A DNA stretch of 41,406 bases from an uncultured Acidobacteriota bacterium (GCA_903847195.1 CAINCZ010000145.1:1-41406); one strand, 5' to 3'. Positions 9,152-16,784 are shown, numbered from the stretch's first letter. Notes: generated from the sequence alone by a model not told the origin. Made by a program: numbers and translations.

Positions 9152-10438
9152 ATGACGGAAACAGGTTCTGCTGTGTCGGGCGAAATCCTCCAATCGGCCG
9201 AACAGTTGCTTGCCGGGCGGTTGAAGCGCATCCAAGACGCGGTCGAGATGAAACAGCCGGACCGCATACCGGTGTGTCTGCCCTACGGCTATTTCATGGC
9301 CGACATTCTTGGTTGCACGCACCTTGAGATGTACAGCGCAGAGAACATGAAGGCCGCGCTCGAGAAAGCCTGCCTCCTGTTCCAGCTGGACTACTATGGC
9401 GCCACGCGCGGCAATCCCGGACATAGCCGGATCCTCGGCGATCAGATGACGAAGTGGCCTGGCTACGGCCTTCCCGATACCGGGTCATTTCAGTATGACG
9501 AGCGTGAGTATATGAAGGCTGAGGAATACGACGCCTTCATCAACGACCCGGCTGACTGGGCGATCCGCTCCTACACCCCGCGTCTCTTCAGTGAACTCAA
9601 GGGCCTTGCCCGCTTTCCTCATTTTGGCATGCTGGCCGCGGGCTACTACGGCATGCTCCCCTTGGCGGGCCTGATGTCCGACCCGGAGGTTGTCCACGCC
9701 TTCCGGAAGTTGGCGGAGTGCGGCGAGTTCCACCAGCGCTGGCTGGCCGGGCAGCGTACGATCGCTGCTCACCTGCGCGCGCTCGGCTTTCCCTCGACTC
9801 CCTTCGTTATGGGCGCGCAGCTTGCCGCGCCTTTTGATTTCATGTCCGATACGCTGCGTGGCATGCACGGAGTCTTCATGGACATGTTCCGCCGCTCCGA
9901 CAAGCTTCTGCGTGCCGAAGATATCGCCTGCAACTTCCAGGTTTGATACGCCATCGAGTACAACCGCGCCAACGGCTTTAAGTATGTCTTCATCCCGCTG
10001 CACCGAGGTTCCGACGGCTTCATGGACATACAGTAGTACCAGCGGTTTTATTGGCCGCAATTCAAGCGCATGATGATGGGGCTGATCGATGCCGGCCTTA
10101 CGCCGTATGTCTTCTATGAAGGCATCTGGGACCGGGCACGGCTCGAACTCCTACTTGAGCTTCCCCGGGCAAAGAGCATCGGCGCCTTTCAGAACGGAAA
10201 TATGGAGGAGATCAAGGAGATTGCCGGTCAGGTCATGTGCCTCGTGGGTGGCATGCCTGTGAACAAACTGCAACTCGGGTCGGTGGAGGAAGTCGTCAAC
10301 CACACGAAGTTCCTCTGCAAAACCTTGGGCAAGGGAGGCGGTTACATCACGTCCACCGATATCCCGGATTTAGCGGGCTGCAAGCCTGAACTGATCACCG
10401 CCTGGGTGAACGCGACCAGAGCGCATGGAGTGTACTGA
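9152..10438 (+). pseudogene. Uroporphyrinogen decarboxylase (URO-D) family protein, interrupted by two in-frame stops
   Basis: One reading frame runs from ATG 9152 (GGGAG 8 nt upstream) to TGA 10438, but is broken by TGA at 9944-9946 (codon 265) and TAG at 10034-10036 (codon 295). Coding similarity continues in the same frame across both stops: the 29 codons between them read AIEYNRANGFKYVFIPLHRG and onward, and the third segment begins YQRFYWPQFKRMMMGLIDAG. The intact length of about 428 residues fits URO-D-fold proteins of the corrinoid/methyltransferase-associated branch rather than heme-pathway HemE. With two separate nonsense codons and no frameshift, this is best read as a decaying gene. 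Recoding is conceivable (TGA and TAG) but has no support elsewhere in the window. It borders a zone of other gene remnants. Confidence 0.8.
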
Positions 10439-10643
10439 ACAAGTCACATCGTGAACTCCGAAGATGGTGGAGACCGGAACAGTGCGGAATGGGAAAATCG
10501 GCCCAACGCCCACCAACATTGGCCTAAGACTTTGCCGACACAAAGAATCGATCTTCCCGCCACGCTGGCGGCGACGTGCGAGTAAGTCATTTATGGATAA
10601 CAATTAATCTGAGGACCGACCATCTGTTCGCCAGCGACAAGCC

Positions 10644-10671
10644 ATCGGTTCAAGTCCGATCATTAGCTCCA
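10644..10671 (+). other. tRNA 3'-end fragment (T arm, acceptor strand and CCA), possible attachment-site remnant
   Basis: ATCGG-TTCAAGT-CCGAT (10644-10660) is a perfect 5-bp T stem with a canonical TTCRANY loop (TTCAAGT). It is followed by seven acceptor-strand bases CATTAGC (10661-10667), a discriminator T (10668) and an encoded CCA (10669-10671). No matching 5' acceptor strand (GCTAATG), D arm or anticodon arm is found upstream, so this is not a complete tRNA. The acceptor sequence would suit a Thr-type tRNA, but identity cannot be fixed without the anticodon. Such 3' ends are typical of attL/attR duplications left by tRNA-targeting integrases; no integrase is visible here. Confidence 0.6.
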
Positions 10672-10694
10672 CGATTTCAATGAATTAGCTCCGC

Positions 10695-10900
10695 TCGGTG
10701 CGGGGTAAGTGATGTTTTAGTTGTCCAGCACGCCCGCCGGACTCAGCGCGGGGGTGATGCGGTACGGACTGCCGCAGCAGTTTCGCCCGAAGTACGCGAG
10801 TGGGTGGCCGTTACGTTGTCGTTGGCCACGAAGCCCGCGCCGCTGCCCGTCGTCAGCGGGCTCGGGTCCGTCGCGCCGTAGCTCTTGCTGGCTTGACAGT
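10695..10900 (-). pseudogene. Decayed MBG-domain (bacterial surface repeat) fragment
   Basis: Reading the minus strand from about 10900, the frame gives SKSYGATDPSPLTTGSGAGF and then VANDNVTATHSRTSGET, the hallmark of the MBG/YDG beta-strand repeat (Y-G-x-x-D-P ... GF-x-x-x-D-x-V-T-A-T-x-S-R-x-x-G-E). A frameshift follows. In the next frame the sequence continues GSPYRITPALSPAGVLDN, a stop (TAA where the family has Tyr), then NITY. Thus the fragment has at least one frameshift and one nonsense mutation. Such repeats occur in large secreted proteins of Acidobacteriota and relatives. It is separated from any start codon or signal peptide and is a remnant. Confidence 0.65.
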
Positions 10901-10948
10901 CGCCGTTTTGTGCCGCCAACCCCGGCCGACCGCGCCGCACCCGCGCCA

Positions 10949-11971
10949 TCAGGGAATCAGCACCATTCTGCCTACGCACTCCCCTTGGGCGAGCTTCGCC
11001 ATGGCGAGATTCGCTTCCGCGAGCGGGTAGCGCTGAGCGATGATCGAGCGGATCTTTCGTTGGCAGATCAGGTCGATGGTCTCCTGCAGATCTTTCCTCG
11101 CGCAGGAGCGTGAGCCGAATACCTGCAATTCGCGAGAGACCAACTGCTGCGAATTGATCTCGAGCAAATTGTCGGCTCCATACGCAATGGAAACGAACTT
11201 CCCTCCGGCGCGCAGCAGCCTGATCCCAAGCTGCTGGGTAGCGGGGCGGGCCACGAAGTCCATCACGACATCCGCGCCGCCCCGGGTCAGCTCCAGAATT
11301 GTCGCGCCCACGTCGCCGCTGCCGCTGTTGAACACCGCGTGGGCGCCAGCCTGCTGCGCCAGCGCGAGCGCCGCGTCGTTGATGTCCACCGCGAATACGG
11401 TCGCGCCCAATGCCCGCGCGATCTGCACCGCGTGGACTCCGAGGCCGCCGGATCCGATCACCACCAGCGTTTCGCCCGCCTGGAGCGCGGCCTTCGTTGT
11501 CAGGGCGCGATATGGGGTGGCGATTGCGTCGGTGATGATCGCCGCCTCCTCGAAAGGCAGATCGGGAGGGACAAAGAACAGGTTCTGCACGGGCACTTTG
11601 ACATACTCGGCAAAACCGCCATCGAGATTGAAGCCGATCTGCCCTTTGATTTGCGTGCAGAGGATTTCACTTCCGGCCTTGCAAAAGCGGCACTCACCGC
11701 AGGACAGGTAGCAATAGACAACCGCGCGCCGGCCGAGCAGCGCGCGGTCCACCAGCTTTCCGACCTCAACCACTTCCCCGGCGATCTCGTGACCCGGCAC
11801 CAGCGGCAGTTGCTTCAGCGCAGGATGCATGCCGTGCCATATCTTCAAGTCGGTGCCGCACAGACCGCACGCGCCGACCTTGACGATGGCGTCATCGGAA
11901 CCCGCGGCGGGAATCGGCCGCTCGCGGGCAGCGAGAGGAGCGTTGTATTTCTCCAGCACCATGCAGCGCAT
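10949..11971 (-). CDS. Zinc-dependent medium-chain alcohol dehydrogenase
   Basis: The 340-residue protein is a zinc MDR enzyme. The catalytic-zinc region is CGLCGTD (C38) and GHEIAGEV (H61, E62). The structural-zinc cysteines C91, C94, C97 and C105 occur in CGECRFCKAGSEILC. The Rossmann fold shows the glycine motif GSGGLGVHAVQ, with an acidic residue after the second strand (VFAVDIND), favouring NAD. It is last in the leftward operon that begins with the FAH-family gene; a 58-nt gap separates it from the 2-hydroxyacid dehydrogenase. GGAGGG lies close to the ATG at 11971, and ATG 11962 is an alternative start. It probably oxidises a secondary alcohol in the same pathway; the substrate is unknown. 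Confidence 0.9.
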   Translation of the reverse strand: MRCMVLEKYNAPLAARERPIPAAGSDDAIVKVGACGLCGTDLKIWHGMHPALKQLPLVPGHEIAGEVVEVGKLVDRALLGRRAVVYCYLSCGECRFCKAGSEILCTQIKGQIGFNLDGGFAEYVKVPVQNLFFVPPDLPFEEAAIITDAIATPYRALTTKAALQAGETLVVIGSGGLGVHAVQIARALGATVFAVDINDAALALAQQAGAHAVFNSGSGDVGATILELTRGGADVVMDFVARPATQQLGIRLLRAGGKFVSIAYGADNLLEINSQQLVSRELQVFGSRSCARKDLQETIDLICQRKIRSIIAQRYPLAEANLAMAKLAQGECVGRMVLIP

Positions 11972-12029
11972 CGACCCTCCCCGCTTCGTGGCCGCGCACG
12001 CGCAGCCAGCGAAGTCCGCTGTTGAAGGA

Positions 12030-13019
12030 CTAGTTCGCGCCGGTGCCGAGTTTCGCCAGAACGGCGCGGTTCACCACATTGATCGGCGTCTGACCCTTGA
12101 CGGCGCGTACGACCTCTTCGGCTCCCTTGCGTTGCAGGTCGTCGCGCGCGTCCAGCGTCCAGCAGCCCATGTGCGGCGTGATAATCACGTTCTCGCGGCC
12201 GAGCAGCGGATGGCTCTTGTCGGGCGGCTCTTTCGCCATTACGTCGAGCGCCGCTCCTGCAATGAGCCCTTCGTCCAGCGCCTGGACGAGTTCCGCCTCG
12301 CGCACCACCGGCCCGCGAGCCGTGTTGATCAGCCACGCCGTACGCTTCATGGCGCGGAACTGCTCCAGGCCAAACGAATTCTCCGTCTCCGGCGTAAGCG
12401 GCGAATGCAGCGAAAGAAAGTCGGACTTTGCCAGCAACTCCGGCAACTCAACCTTCGTCACGCCGACGGCAGCCATGGCTTCTTTCGTGACAAACGGATC
12501 GAAGGCGACGCAGTTCATCTTGAGGCCGCGCGCCTTCTCCGCCAGGCAGCGGGCAATCCGGCCGAAGCCGAACAGGCCGACCGTCAGCTGGTTGACCCGG
12601 CGGAAGGACGTAAAGTCGATTGCCATCGGTCCCCACTTGCCGTCGCGAACCGCCTGCTGGCCCTGGCGCAGCCGCCGCGACACCAGCAGAATCACGGCGA
12701 TCGCGTGGTCAGAGACCTCTTCGGTGCAGAAGTCGGGGATGTTGACGACGATGATCTTGCGCGCCGTGGCCGCCGCCAGATCGACGTTGTCGAATCCAAC
12801 GCCCAGGCGGACGATGACCTTGCAGCGATCGAGAGCGTTGATCACCTTCTCGTCAAAGCGCGCCATGCCAACGATGACCGCTTCGGCTGACTTCGCCGCG
12901 GCGATGATCACGTCCTGGTCCTTCGTTTGCAGTACCTCCAACTCGATACCGTTGCGGCTGAAAATGTCCTTGGTCAGTTCGAGGGAAGGAAAGGGATGAT
13001 CGGTAATGACAGCTTTCAT
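12030..13019 (-). CDS. D-isomer-specific 2-hydroxyacid dehydrogenase
   Basis: The 329-residue sequence has both family halves: the substrate-binding N-terminus (VRLGVGFDNVDLAAA) and the nucleotide-binding domain with GLFGFGRIA at about 149-156. The catalytic residues are present: R235 in NTARGPVV, E264 in DVMAKEPP and H283 in TPHMG. D175 after the second strand (VAFDPF) points to NAD(H). AGGAG lies 9 nt before the ATG. It sits in the middle of the FAH-SDR-SDR-2HADH-ADH operon. It resembles the phosphoglycerate dehydrogenase/CtBP-like branch, but given its neighbours a 2-keto/2-hydroxy acid intermediate of a catabolic route is more likely than serine biosynthesis. Confidence 0.9.
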   Translation of the reverse strand: MKAVITDHPFPSLELTKDIFSRNGIELEVLQTKDQDVIIAAAKSAEAVIVGMARFDEKVINALDRCKVIVRLGVGFDNVDLAAATARKIIVVNIPDFCTEEVSDHAIAVILLVSRRLRQGQQAVRDGKWGPMAIDFTSFRRVNQLTVGLFGFGRIARCLAEKARGLKMNCVAFDPFVTKEAMAAVGVTKVELPELLAKSDFLSLHSPLTPETENSFGLEQFRAMKRTAWLINTARGPVVREAELVQALDEGLIAGAALDVMAKEPPDKSHPLLGRENVIITPHMGCWTLDARDDLQRKGAEEVVRAVKGQTPINVVNRAVLAKLGTGAN

Positions 13020-13056
13020 CGGTTCCAGCTCCTATGTCCGTGCTGAATAGAATCAG

Positions 13057-13797
13057 TTAAAACTCGCCTCGGGAGAGGTATCCTCCATCCACGTTCAAAT
13101 TGTGTCCAGTCACCATGGATGATGCATCTGAGGCCAGAAAGATCGCAGCCCCGACGAGGTCCTCAACCTCCAATACCCGTCCAACCGGGAACAAGCGCTC
13201 GTAGTGCGCCGTGAGCGCCGGATCATCGAGTCGCTCCCGCGTGCGCTCGGTGCGCGTAGCCGACGGGCTGATGGTGTTCACCGTAATGCCGTCCCTGGCC
13301 CACTCGACCGCTAGTGATCGGCTGAGCTGGATGACCGCCGCCTTGCTGACGCTATAGGCGGCAAACTCACTCACCCCCACCGAGCCGAAGTTCGAGCCGA
13401 AGTTGATGATGCGGCCCCGCTTCTGCCGCCGCATCAGCTTTGCCGCCTCGCAGCAAAGCAGGAAAGGTGCCGTAACATTGATCCGCAGCACCTCTTCCCA
13501 TTCCTCAACCGAGGTCTCCAGCGCGGGCTTCTTGAGCCCGATCGCGGCATTATTCACCAGTACATCGAGCCGGCCGAAGATGGCACCCACCTCAGCCATC
13601 ATGGCCGTAATCTGTTCCGGGCGCCGCAGGTCGCAGCGCAGGAACGTCAGCTCGCCGTCAATATCGCGCTCGGCGATGTCGGCGACCGCAACCGTCGCTC
13701 CGCACTCCCGGAGCGCGCGCGCAATGGCGAGACCGATGCCACGCGTTCCGCCGGTGACCAGCGCGATCTTCCCGGTCAAGTCGAACCTGCCGCTCAC
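13057..13797 (-). CDS. Short-chain dehydrogenase/reductase (first of a tandem pair by position)
   Basis: A classical SDR of 246 residues. The cofactor motif is TGGTRGIG (15-22), the structural NNAA is at 82-85, and the catalytic set is N107, S135, Y148 and K152 (YSVSK). D40 (VAVADI) suggests NAD. The C-terminal end VDGGYLSRGEF is typical. The open frame extends upstream to 13938, but that would overlap the preceding SDR by 92 nt. GTG 13797 has a GAGG 9-11 nt upstream and starts the protein just before the first beta-strand, so I use it. It resembles gluconate 5-dehydrogenase/3-oxoacyl-ACP reductase relatives. It shares an operon with another SDR that is only distantly similar, so the two probably catalyse different steps. 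Confidence 0.88.
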   Translation of the reverse strand: MSGRFDLTGKIALVTGGTRGIGLAIARALRECGATVAVADIAERDIDGELTFLRCDLRRPEQITAMMAEVGAIFGRLDVLVNNAAIGLKKPALETSVEEWEEVLRINVTAPFLLCCEAAKLMRRQKRGRIINFGSNFGSVGVSEFAAYSVSKAAVIQLSRSLAVEWARDGITVNTISPSATRTERTRERLDDPALTAHYERLFPVGRVLEVEDLVGAAIFLASDASSMVTGHNLNVDGGYLSRGEF

Positions 13798-13846
13798 GCT
13801 ATCGATCCTCGCCGCTGAACAGTCATGGGCCTTTACGCCCTTCGCC

Positions 13847-14632
13847 TTACCCCAAAGCCATGCCTCCGTCGATGAACAGCGTGGTGCCGGTGACGTAATC
13901 GGAGGCAGGCGATGCGAGATACACCAGCGCCGGGCCAACGTCGTTCAGGCTCCCGATGCGATTCATCGGTATGCGCTTCTTGCGACCCTCGTTGAGCTGC
14001 ACGTAGGCTTCGTCCTTGCGTTCCGGAAACAAGTCCAGCGAACCCGGCGCCAGGCAGTTGACGCTGATGCCTTGTGACGCCCATTCCACTGCCAACGCAC
14101 GAGTCATCTGGATGACCGCCGCCTTGGTGACGCTATAGCACAGGCGTTCCGGCGTCGCCCTGACGGCCATCGCAGAAGCGATATTGACGACTTTGCCGGA
14201 GCCGCGCGCCAGCATCGTCTTCCCCACCGCCTGCGTTACCAGGAACATGCCGGTCACGTTGGTGCGCATCATGCTGACCCACTCGTCCTCGGGTATGTCC
14301 TCGAACTTGTGGTGACAGAAAGCCGCGTTCTGTCCGGCGTTGTTCACCAGCACATCGAGCTTTCCGAAGCGAGCCATTGCCTTCTGTACCATCCCGGCGA
14401 TGGCGACCCGGCAGGTGACATCGGCTTGCAGGACTTGCACCTCGACGTCGAAACCCGCAAGTCCCGCAGCCGTTGCCTCGAGTTCCTGTAGGTTCCGCGC
14501 CACCAGCACCAGGTCGCTGCCCACCTCGGCCAGTGCCCGCGCCAAAGTCCTTCCGAGGCCACGGCCGGCCCCGGTCAGCAGTGACACCGTGCCCTTCAGC
14601 GCACGGGGCGAAAACAGTTGTGGTGTGTCCAT
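13847..14632 (-). CDS. Short-chain dehydrogenase/reductase (second of the tandem pair)
   Basis: A classical SDR of 261 residues with TGAGRGLG (20-27), NNAG (97-100), catalytic S153 (NIASAMA), Y166 and K170 (YSVTK), and the closing FIDGGMALG. R46 after the second strand (LVARN) suggests NADPH rather than NADH, the opposite of its neighbour. It begins 5 nt after the FAH-family stop codon, indicating translational coupling, and is followed by the other SDR after 49 nt. A C-terminal segment of about 30 residues (LDLFPERKDEAYVQLNEGRK) is unusually charged and may form the substrate lid. The reaction is unknown beyond carbonyl/alcohol interconversion. Confidence 0.9.
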   Translation of the reverse strand: MDTPQLFSPRALKGTVSLLTGAGRGLGRTLARALAEVGSDLVLVARNLQELEATAAGLAGFDVEVQVLQADVTCRVAIAGMVQKAMARFGKLDVLVNNAGQNAAFCHHKFEDIPEDEWVSMMRTNVTGMFLVTQAVGKTMLARGSGKVVNIASAMAVRATPERLCYSVTKAAVIQMTRALAVEWASQGISVNCLAPGSLDLFPERKDEAYVQLNEGRKKRIPMNRIGSLNDVGPALVYLASPASDYVTGTTLFIDGGMALG

Positions 14633-14637
14633 GTCGT

Positions 14638-15387
14638 TTAGTAAACGAAGTTCTTCAGAACGCCGACGCCCTCGACTTCGACCTCGATCTCGTCGCCACG
14701 CTTCAGCGGTCCGACCCCGGCCGGAGTGCCGGTGGCAATCATGTCTCCCGGCATCAGCGTCATGTATTTCGACGCGAAACTGATGAGTTGGCTGACGTTG
14801 AACAGCAGGTCGTCGCTGTTCCCCGACTGCACCACCTTCCCGTTCAAACGCGTCATGACGTTCAACTTGTCAGGGTTGAGGCCGGTCACAATCGCCGGGC
14901 CGAACGGGCAGAACGTATCCACGCCTTTCGACCGCGCAAACGACTTGTCCTGCTGGTGATAGTCGCGGGCGGAGACGTCGTTGACGACGCTGCATCCGAA
15001 CACGCAGCTCAGCGCCTCGCTCTCGCTCACGTTCTTGGCGCGCTTGCCGATGATCACCGCCATCTCGCCTTCGTAGTCCACGCGCTGCGACTCCGGCAGG
15101 ATGATCGTGTCCAGGTGGCCGATGACCGAGGTCGGCGCCTTCAGGAAGATCATGGGCACTTCCGGCGCCGGGAACGGCGATTCCTTGATGTGGAGCTTGT
15201 AGTTGAGCCCGATGCCGAGGATTTTCGGCGGCTGAATCGGGGGCAGTATCTTGACCTGTTGCAGTTCAACAGTCTGGTTAGTGGGCTTGGGACCATCAAA
15301 GATGTCGCCGGCCAACTTGGCGATCACGCTGCCTTCGAGGATCCCCCACGCGACCTCTCCCTGGTATGAGTAACGTACAATCTTCAT
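14638..15387 (-). CDS. Fumarylacetoacetate hydrolase (FAH) family protein
   Basis: The 249-residue protein carries the FAH-fold metal site: E106 and E108 in VDYEGEMAVIIG and D137 in VVNDVSARDYH. It also has the conserved IGLNYKLH and TGTPAGVG segments. Family members hydrolyse or decarboxylate beta-diketo or 2-oxo acids after ring cleavage, using Mg or Mn. I start it at ATG 15387, preceded by GGAAGGAACGAG; an in-frame ATG 18 nt upstream has a ribosome-binding site too close to be useful. It is the first gene of the leftward operon and is preceded by a strong promoter (15490-15462) with an operator-like box shared with the divergent operon. Acylpyruvase, ring-cleavage hydrolase or hydratase-type reactions are all possible. 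Confidence 0.9.
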   Translation of the reverse strand: MKIVRYSYQGEVAWGILEGSVIAKLAGDIFDGPKPTNQTVELQQVKILPPIQPPKILGIGLNYKLHIKESPFPAPEVPMIFLKAPTSVIGHLDTIILPESQRVDYEGEMAVIIGKRAKNVSESEALSCVFGCSVVNDVSARDYHQQDKSFARSKGVDTFCPFGPAIVTGLNPDKLNVMTRLNGKVVQSGNSDDLLFNVSQLISFASKYMTLMPGDMIATGTPAGVGPLKRGDEIEVEVEGVGVLKNFVY

Positions 15388-15461
15388 AATCTCGTTCCTT
15401 CCCATTCCTGCCGCTTCATGGTTTCCGCTGCCCGAGGGTTAGCCGATTACGGGAGAGCCGC

Positions 15462-15490
15462 ACCTTATTTCGTCGCACTTTGCATGTCAA
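15462..15490 (-). promoter_or_regulatory. Promoter of the FAH-SDR-SDR-2HADH-ADH operon
   Basis: On the minus strand, TTGACA (15490-15485) and TAAGGT (15467-15462) are separated by exactly 17 bases. The predicted transcript start near 15455 leaves a leader of about 70 nt before the FAH start. The same spacing to an upstream box occurs at the divergent operon (see 16511-16539). Confidence 0.7.
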
Positions 15491-15498
15491 GACTTTTT

Positions 15499-15524
15499 TC
15501 GATTTTTCCTTTGATTATCGATAT
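15499..15524 (-). promoter_or_regulatory. Operator-like box, left copy (ATATCGA-N14-ATCGA)
   Basis: On the minus strand the sequence is ATATCGA, 14 bases, then ATCGA, ending 8 bases before the TTGACA of the operon promoter. An identical arrangement in mirror orientation lies at 16477-16502. The ATCGA halves start 19 bp apart, roughly two helical turns, as expected for a protein binding one face of DNA. The left box also overlaps the likely promoter of the GntR gene. The GntR/FCD protein encoded between the two boxes is the obvious candidate binder, but the box does not match the usual FadR-type consensus, so this is an inference. Confidence 0.6.
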
Positions 15525-15537
15525 ACCGCTGCATATT
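15510..15537 (+). promoter_or_regulatory. Possible promoter of the GntR regulator, overlapped by the operator-like box
   Basis: TTTGAT (15510-15515) and CATATT (15532-15537) are 16 bases apart. The ATATCGA half-site (15518-15524, minus strand) would lie inside the spacer, which would allow autorepression. The hexamers are weak, so confidence is low. Confidence 0.3.
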
Positions 15538-15607
15538 TGGATTGCGCCCGTGGGTCAGGTTGCGTTAAATGGAAGTGGCACGACCGAGAGAGTTCTTCCA
15601 GGAGAGT

Positions 15608-16399
15608 ATGGGACCCGTTTTAATGAAACACGCGAAGGCAAGGCTGGCTGGCAGTTCCCGGCAGGAGGGCAACGGATCGACTACGCTCACCTCCCAGGTT
15701 TACGGCCAACTGCGCAGCGAAATCATCGGGTGCCAGCTGAAACCCAATGAAAAGCTGCGCCTGGTGGTATTGCAGCAGCGCCTCGGGGTAAGCATGAGCG
15801 CCATCCGCGAGGCTCTCTCGCGGCTTGCCGCCGAAGGTCTGGTGGTTGCCGAAGATCAGCGCGGCTTCCGCGTCAGTCCCGTATCCAAGGAAGACCTCGT
15901 CGACCTCACCCGCGTCCGTATCCAGATCGAACTGCTGGCGCTGGCTGAGTCGCTCCGCTCCGGCGATATCGCGTGGGAGGCCAGCCTGCTTGGCGCCTAT
16001 CATCAGATGTCCCGCTCCGCTCCGCCGACCCGTGGCAGTTCTGACGCCGACGATCCGGGCGCGCAATTTCACCGCAAGTTTCACGATGCCCTGGTTGCGG
16101 CCTGCGGCTCGCACTGGCTCCAGTATTTTCGTGAGATTGTCTACTCCGAGTCGGAGCGGTACCGCAGGCTGGCGATTCTTCCTTCGGTGCGTAAGCACCG
16201 TGATATTGCGGCAGAGCACAAGGAACTGCTTGAATCTGCGCTTGCCCGCGATGTAGAGCGCGCCTCCAAGGCCATTGAACTCCACTTCTCCCGCACCGCC
16301 AATCTTGCCATCCAGGCGCAAGGACTCTCGTCCGTTGCGGTCGTTGGCAACGGTCCGCAACCTAAGTCCGCCAAGGCCAAATCCGCAGCGCGAAAGTAG
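15608..16399 (+). CDS. GntR-family transcriptional regulator, FCD (FadR/VanR) type
   Basis: An N-terminal winged helix (about residues 28-95) shows the GntR pattern: TSQVYGQLRSEIIGCQLKP, then LGVSMSAIREALSRLAAEGL and GFRVSPVS. The C-terminal helical FCD domain follows (VRIQIELLALAES), with probable metal/ligand residues FHRKFHDAL, EHKELL and ELHF. Length 263 is slightly above the family norm because of a basic Lys/Ala tail. I start it at ATG 15608 (AGGAG just upstream); ATG 15569 is an in-frame alternative without a good ribosome-binding site. It lies between two divergent catabolic operons that share the same promoter module, so it is the likely sensor of the pathway substrate or an intermediate. 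FCD regulators usually bind small carboxylates. Confidence 0.88.
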   Translation: MGPVLMKHAKARLAGSSRQEGNGSTTLTSQVYGQLRSEIIGCQLKPNEKLRLVVLQQRLGVSMSAIREALSRLAAEGLVVAEDQRGFRVSPVSKEDLVDLTRVRIQIELLALAESLRSGDIAWEASLLGAYHQMSRSAPPTRGSSDADDPGAQFHRKFHDALVAACGSHWLQYFREIVYSESERYRRLAILPSVRKHRDIAAEHKELLESALARDVERASKAIELHFSRTANLAIQAQGLSSVAVVGNGPQPKSAKAKSAARK

Positions 16400-16476
16400 C
16401 CGCCGCTGACGGACTCCTCGCCCGGTTGACCCCACGCGAGTCCCGTTTGTCCGGCCTCTTGACGCAGCAATTCAAA

Positions 16477-16502
16477 ATATCGACATTTTACGCGGCCATC
16501 GA
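16477..16502 (+). promoter_or_regulatory. Operator-like box, right copy (ATATCGA-N14-ATCGA)
   Basis: ATATCGA (16477-16483), 14 bases, then ATCGA (16498-16502), followed 8 bases later by TTGACA. Every spacing matches the left copy at 15524-15499 on the other strand, whereas the spacer sequences differ, which suggests selection on the half-sites. Its position (about -70 to -44) fits an activator or an upstream-bound repressor. Confidence 0.6.
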
Positions 16503-16510
16503 TTTTCACC

Positions 16511-16539
16511 TTGACAGGCGTTTTGCCGTGGGATAAAAA
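16511..16539 (+). promoter_or_regulatory. Promoter of the M24-ABC transporter-Mo hydroxylase operon
   Basis: A consensus TTGACA (16511-16516) and TAAAAA (16534-16539) are 17 bases apart. With the upstream box this gives the same 63-bp layout as the divergent operon promoter. Confidence 0.7.
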
Positions 16540-16784
16540 TCATCCCTCGCTAAAACTGCGCGAAGTCGGCAACGTCTCAACCGGGGATATACCAGAGTGA
16601 ACCGGGATAGTCAGGGCCCTTCAATGCGAGCTTTCTTGCGGCGGCCGATGCCCCATCGGGCATCCCGGCCGGTCGGGCACCCTCTGCCTGCCGTTTCACT
16701 CCCGGACCGACCTTCAGCGCAACGCCATCCATGGGTGGCGGTACTCAGAGATTTGTTCATTCAATAGCAGGAGGAGATTTCACC

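Larger units (their letters stand above)
10439..10943. other. Non-coding decay zone with gene and tRNA remnants
   Basis: About 500 bases between the broken URO-D gene and the alcohol dehydrogenase hold no intact gene. Recognisable remnants are a tRNA 3' end (10644-10671) and an MBG-domain fragment on the minus strand (about 10695-10900), each listed separately. The sequence ATTAGCTCC occurs twice, at 10662-10670 (inside the tRNA piece) and at 10684-10692. I recognise nothing in 10439-10640. Confidence 0.6.
16400..16784 (+). other. Leader and control region of the M24-ABC-hydroxylase operon
   Basis: No gene is seen in these 385 bases. The left part holds the operator-like box and promoter listed separately. 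The predicted transcript has a long leader of about 240 nt, with a compact hairpin GATGCCC-CATC-GGGCATC at 16647-16664, flanked by GGCC and CCGGCC. The region ends with AGGAGGAG before ATG 16785. No known riboswitch consensus was recognised. Confidence 0.5.

Noticed and set aside
9152..10438. Selenocysteine or pyrrolysine recoding of the two internal stops
   Set aside because: No SECIS-like element was recognised, the family is not known for either residue, and two different stops in one gene is more simply explained by decay or sequence error.
10644..10671. Complete tRNA gene
   Set aside because: No 5' acceptor strand, D arm or anticodon arm could be found upstream; only the 3' end is present.
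13798..13938. Longer start for the SDR at 13057
   Set aside because: It overlaps the previous SDR gene and adds unrelated sequence; GTG 13797 has a ribosome-binding site and fits the SDR N-terminus.
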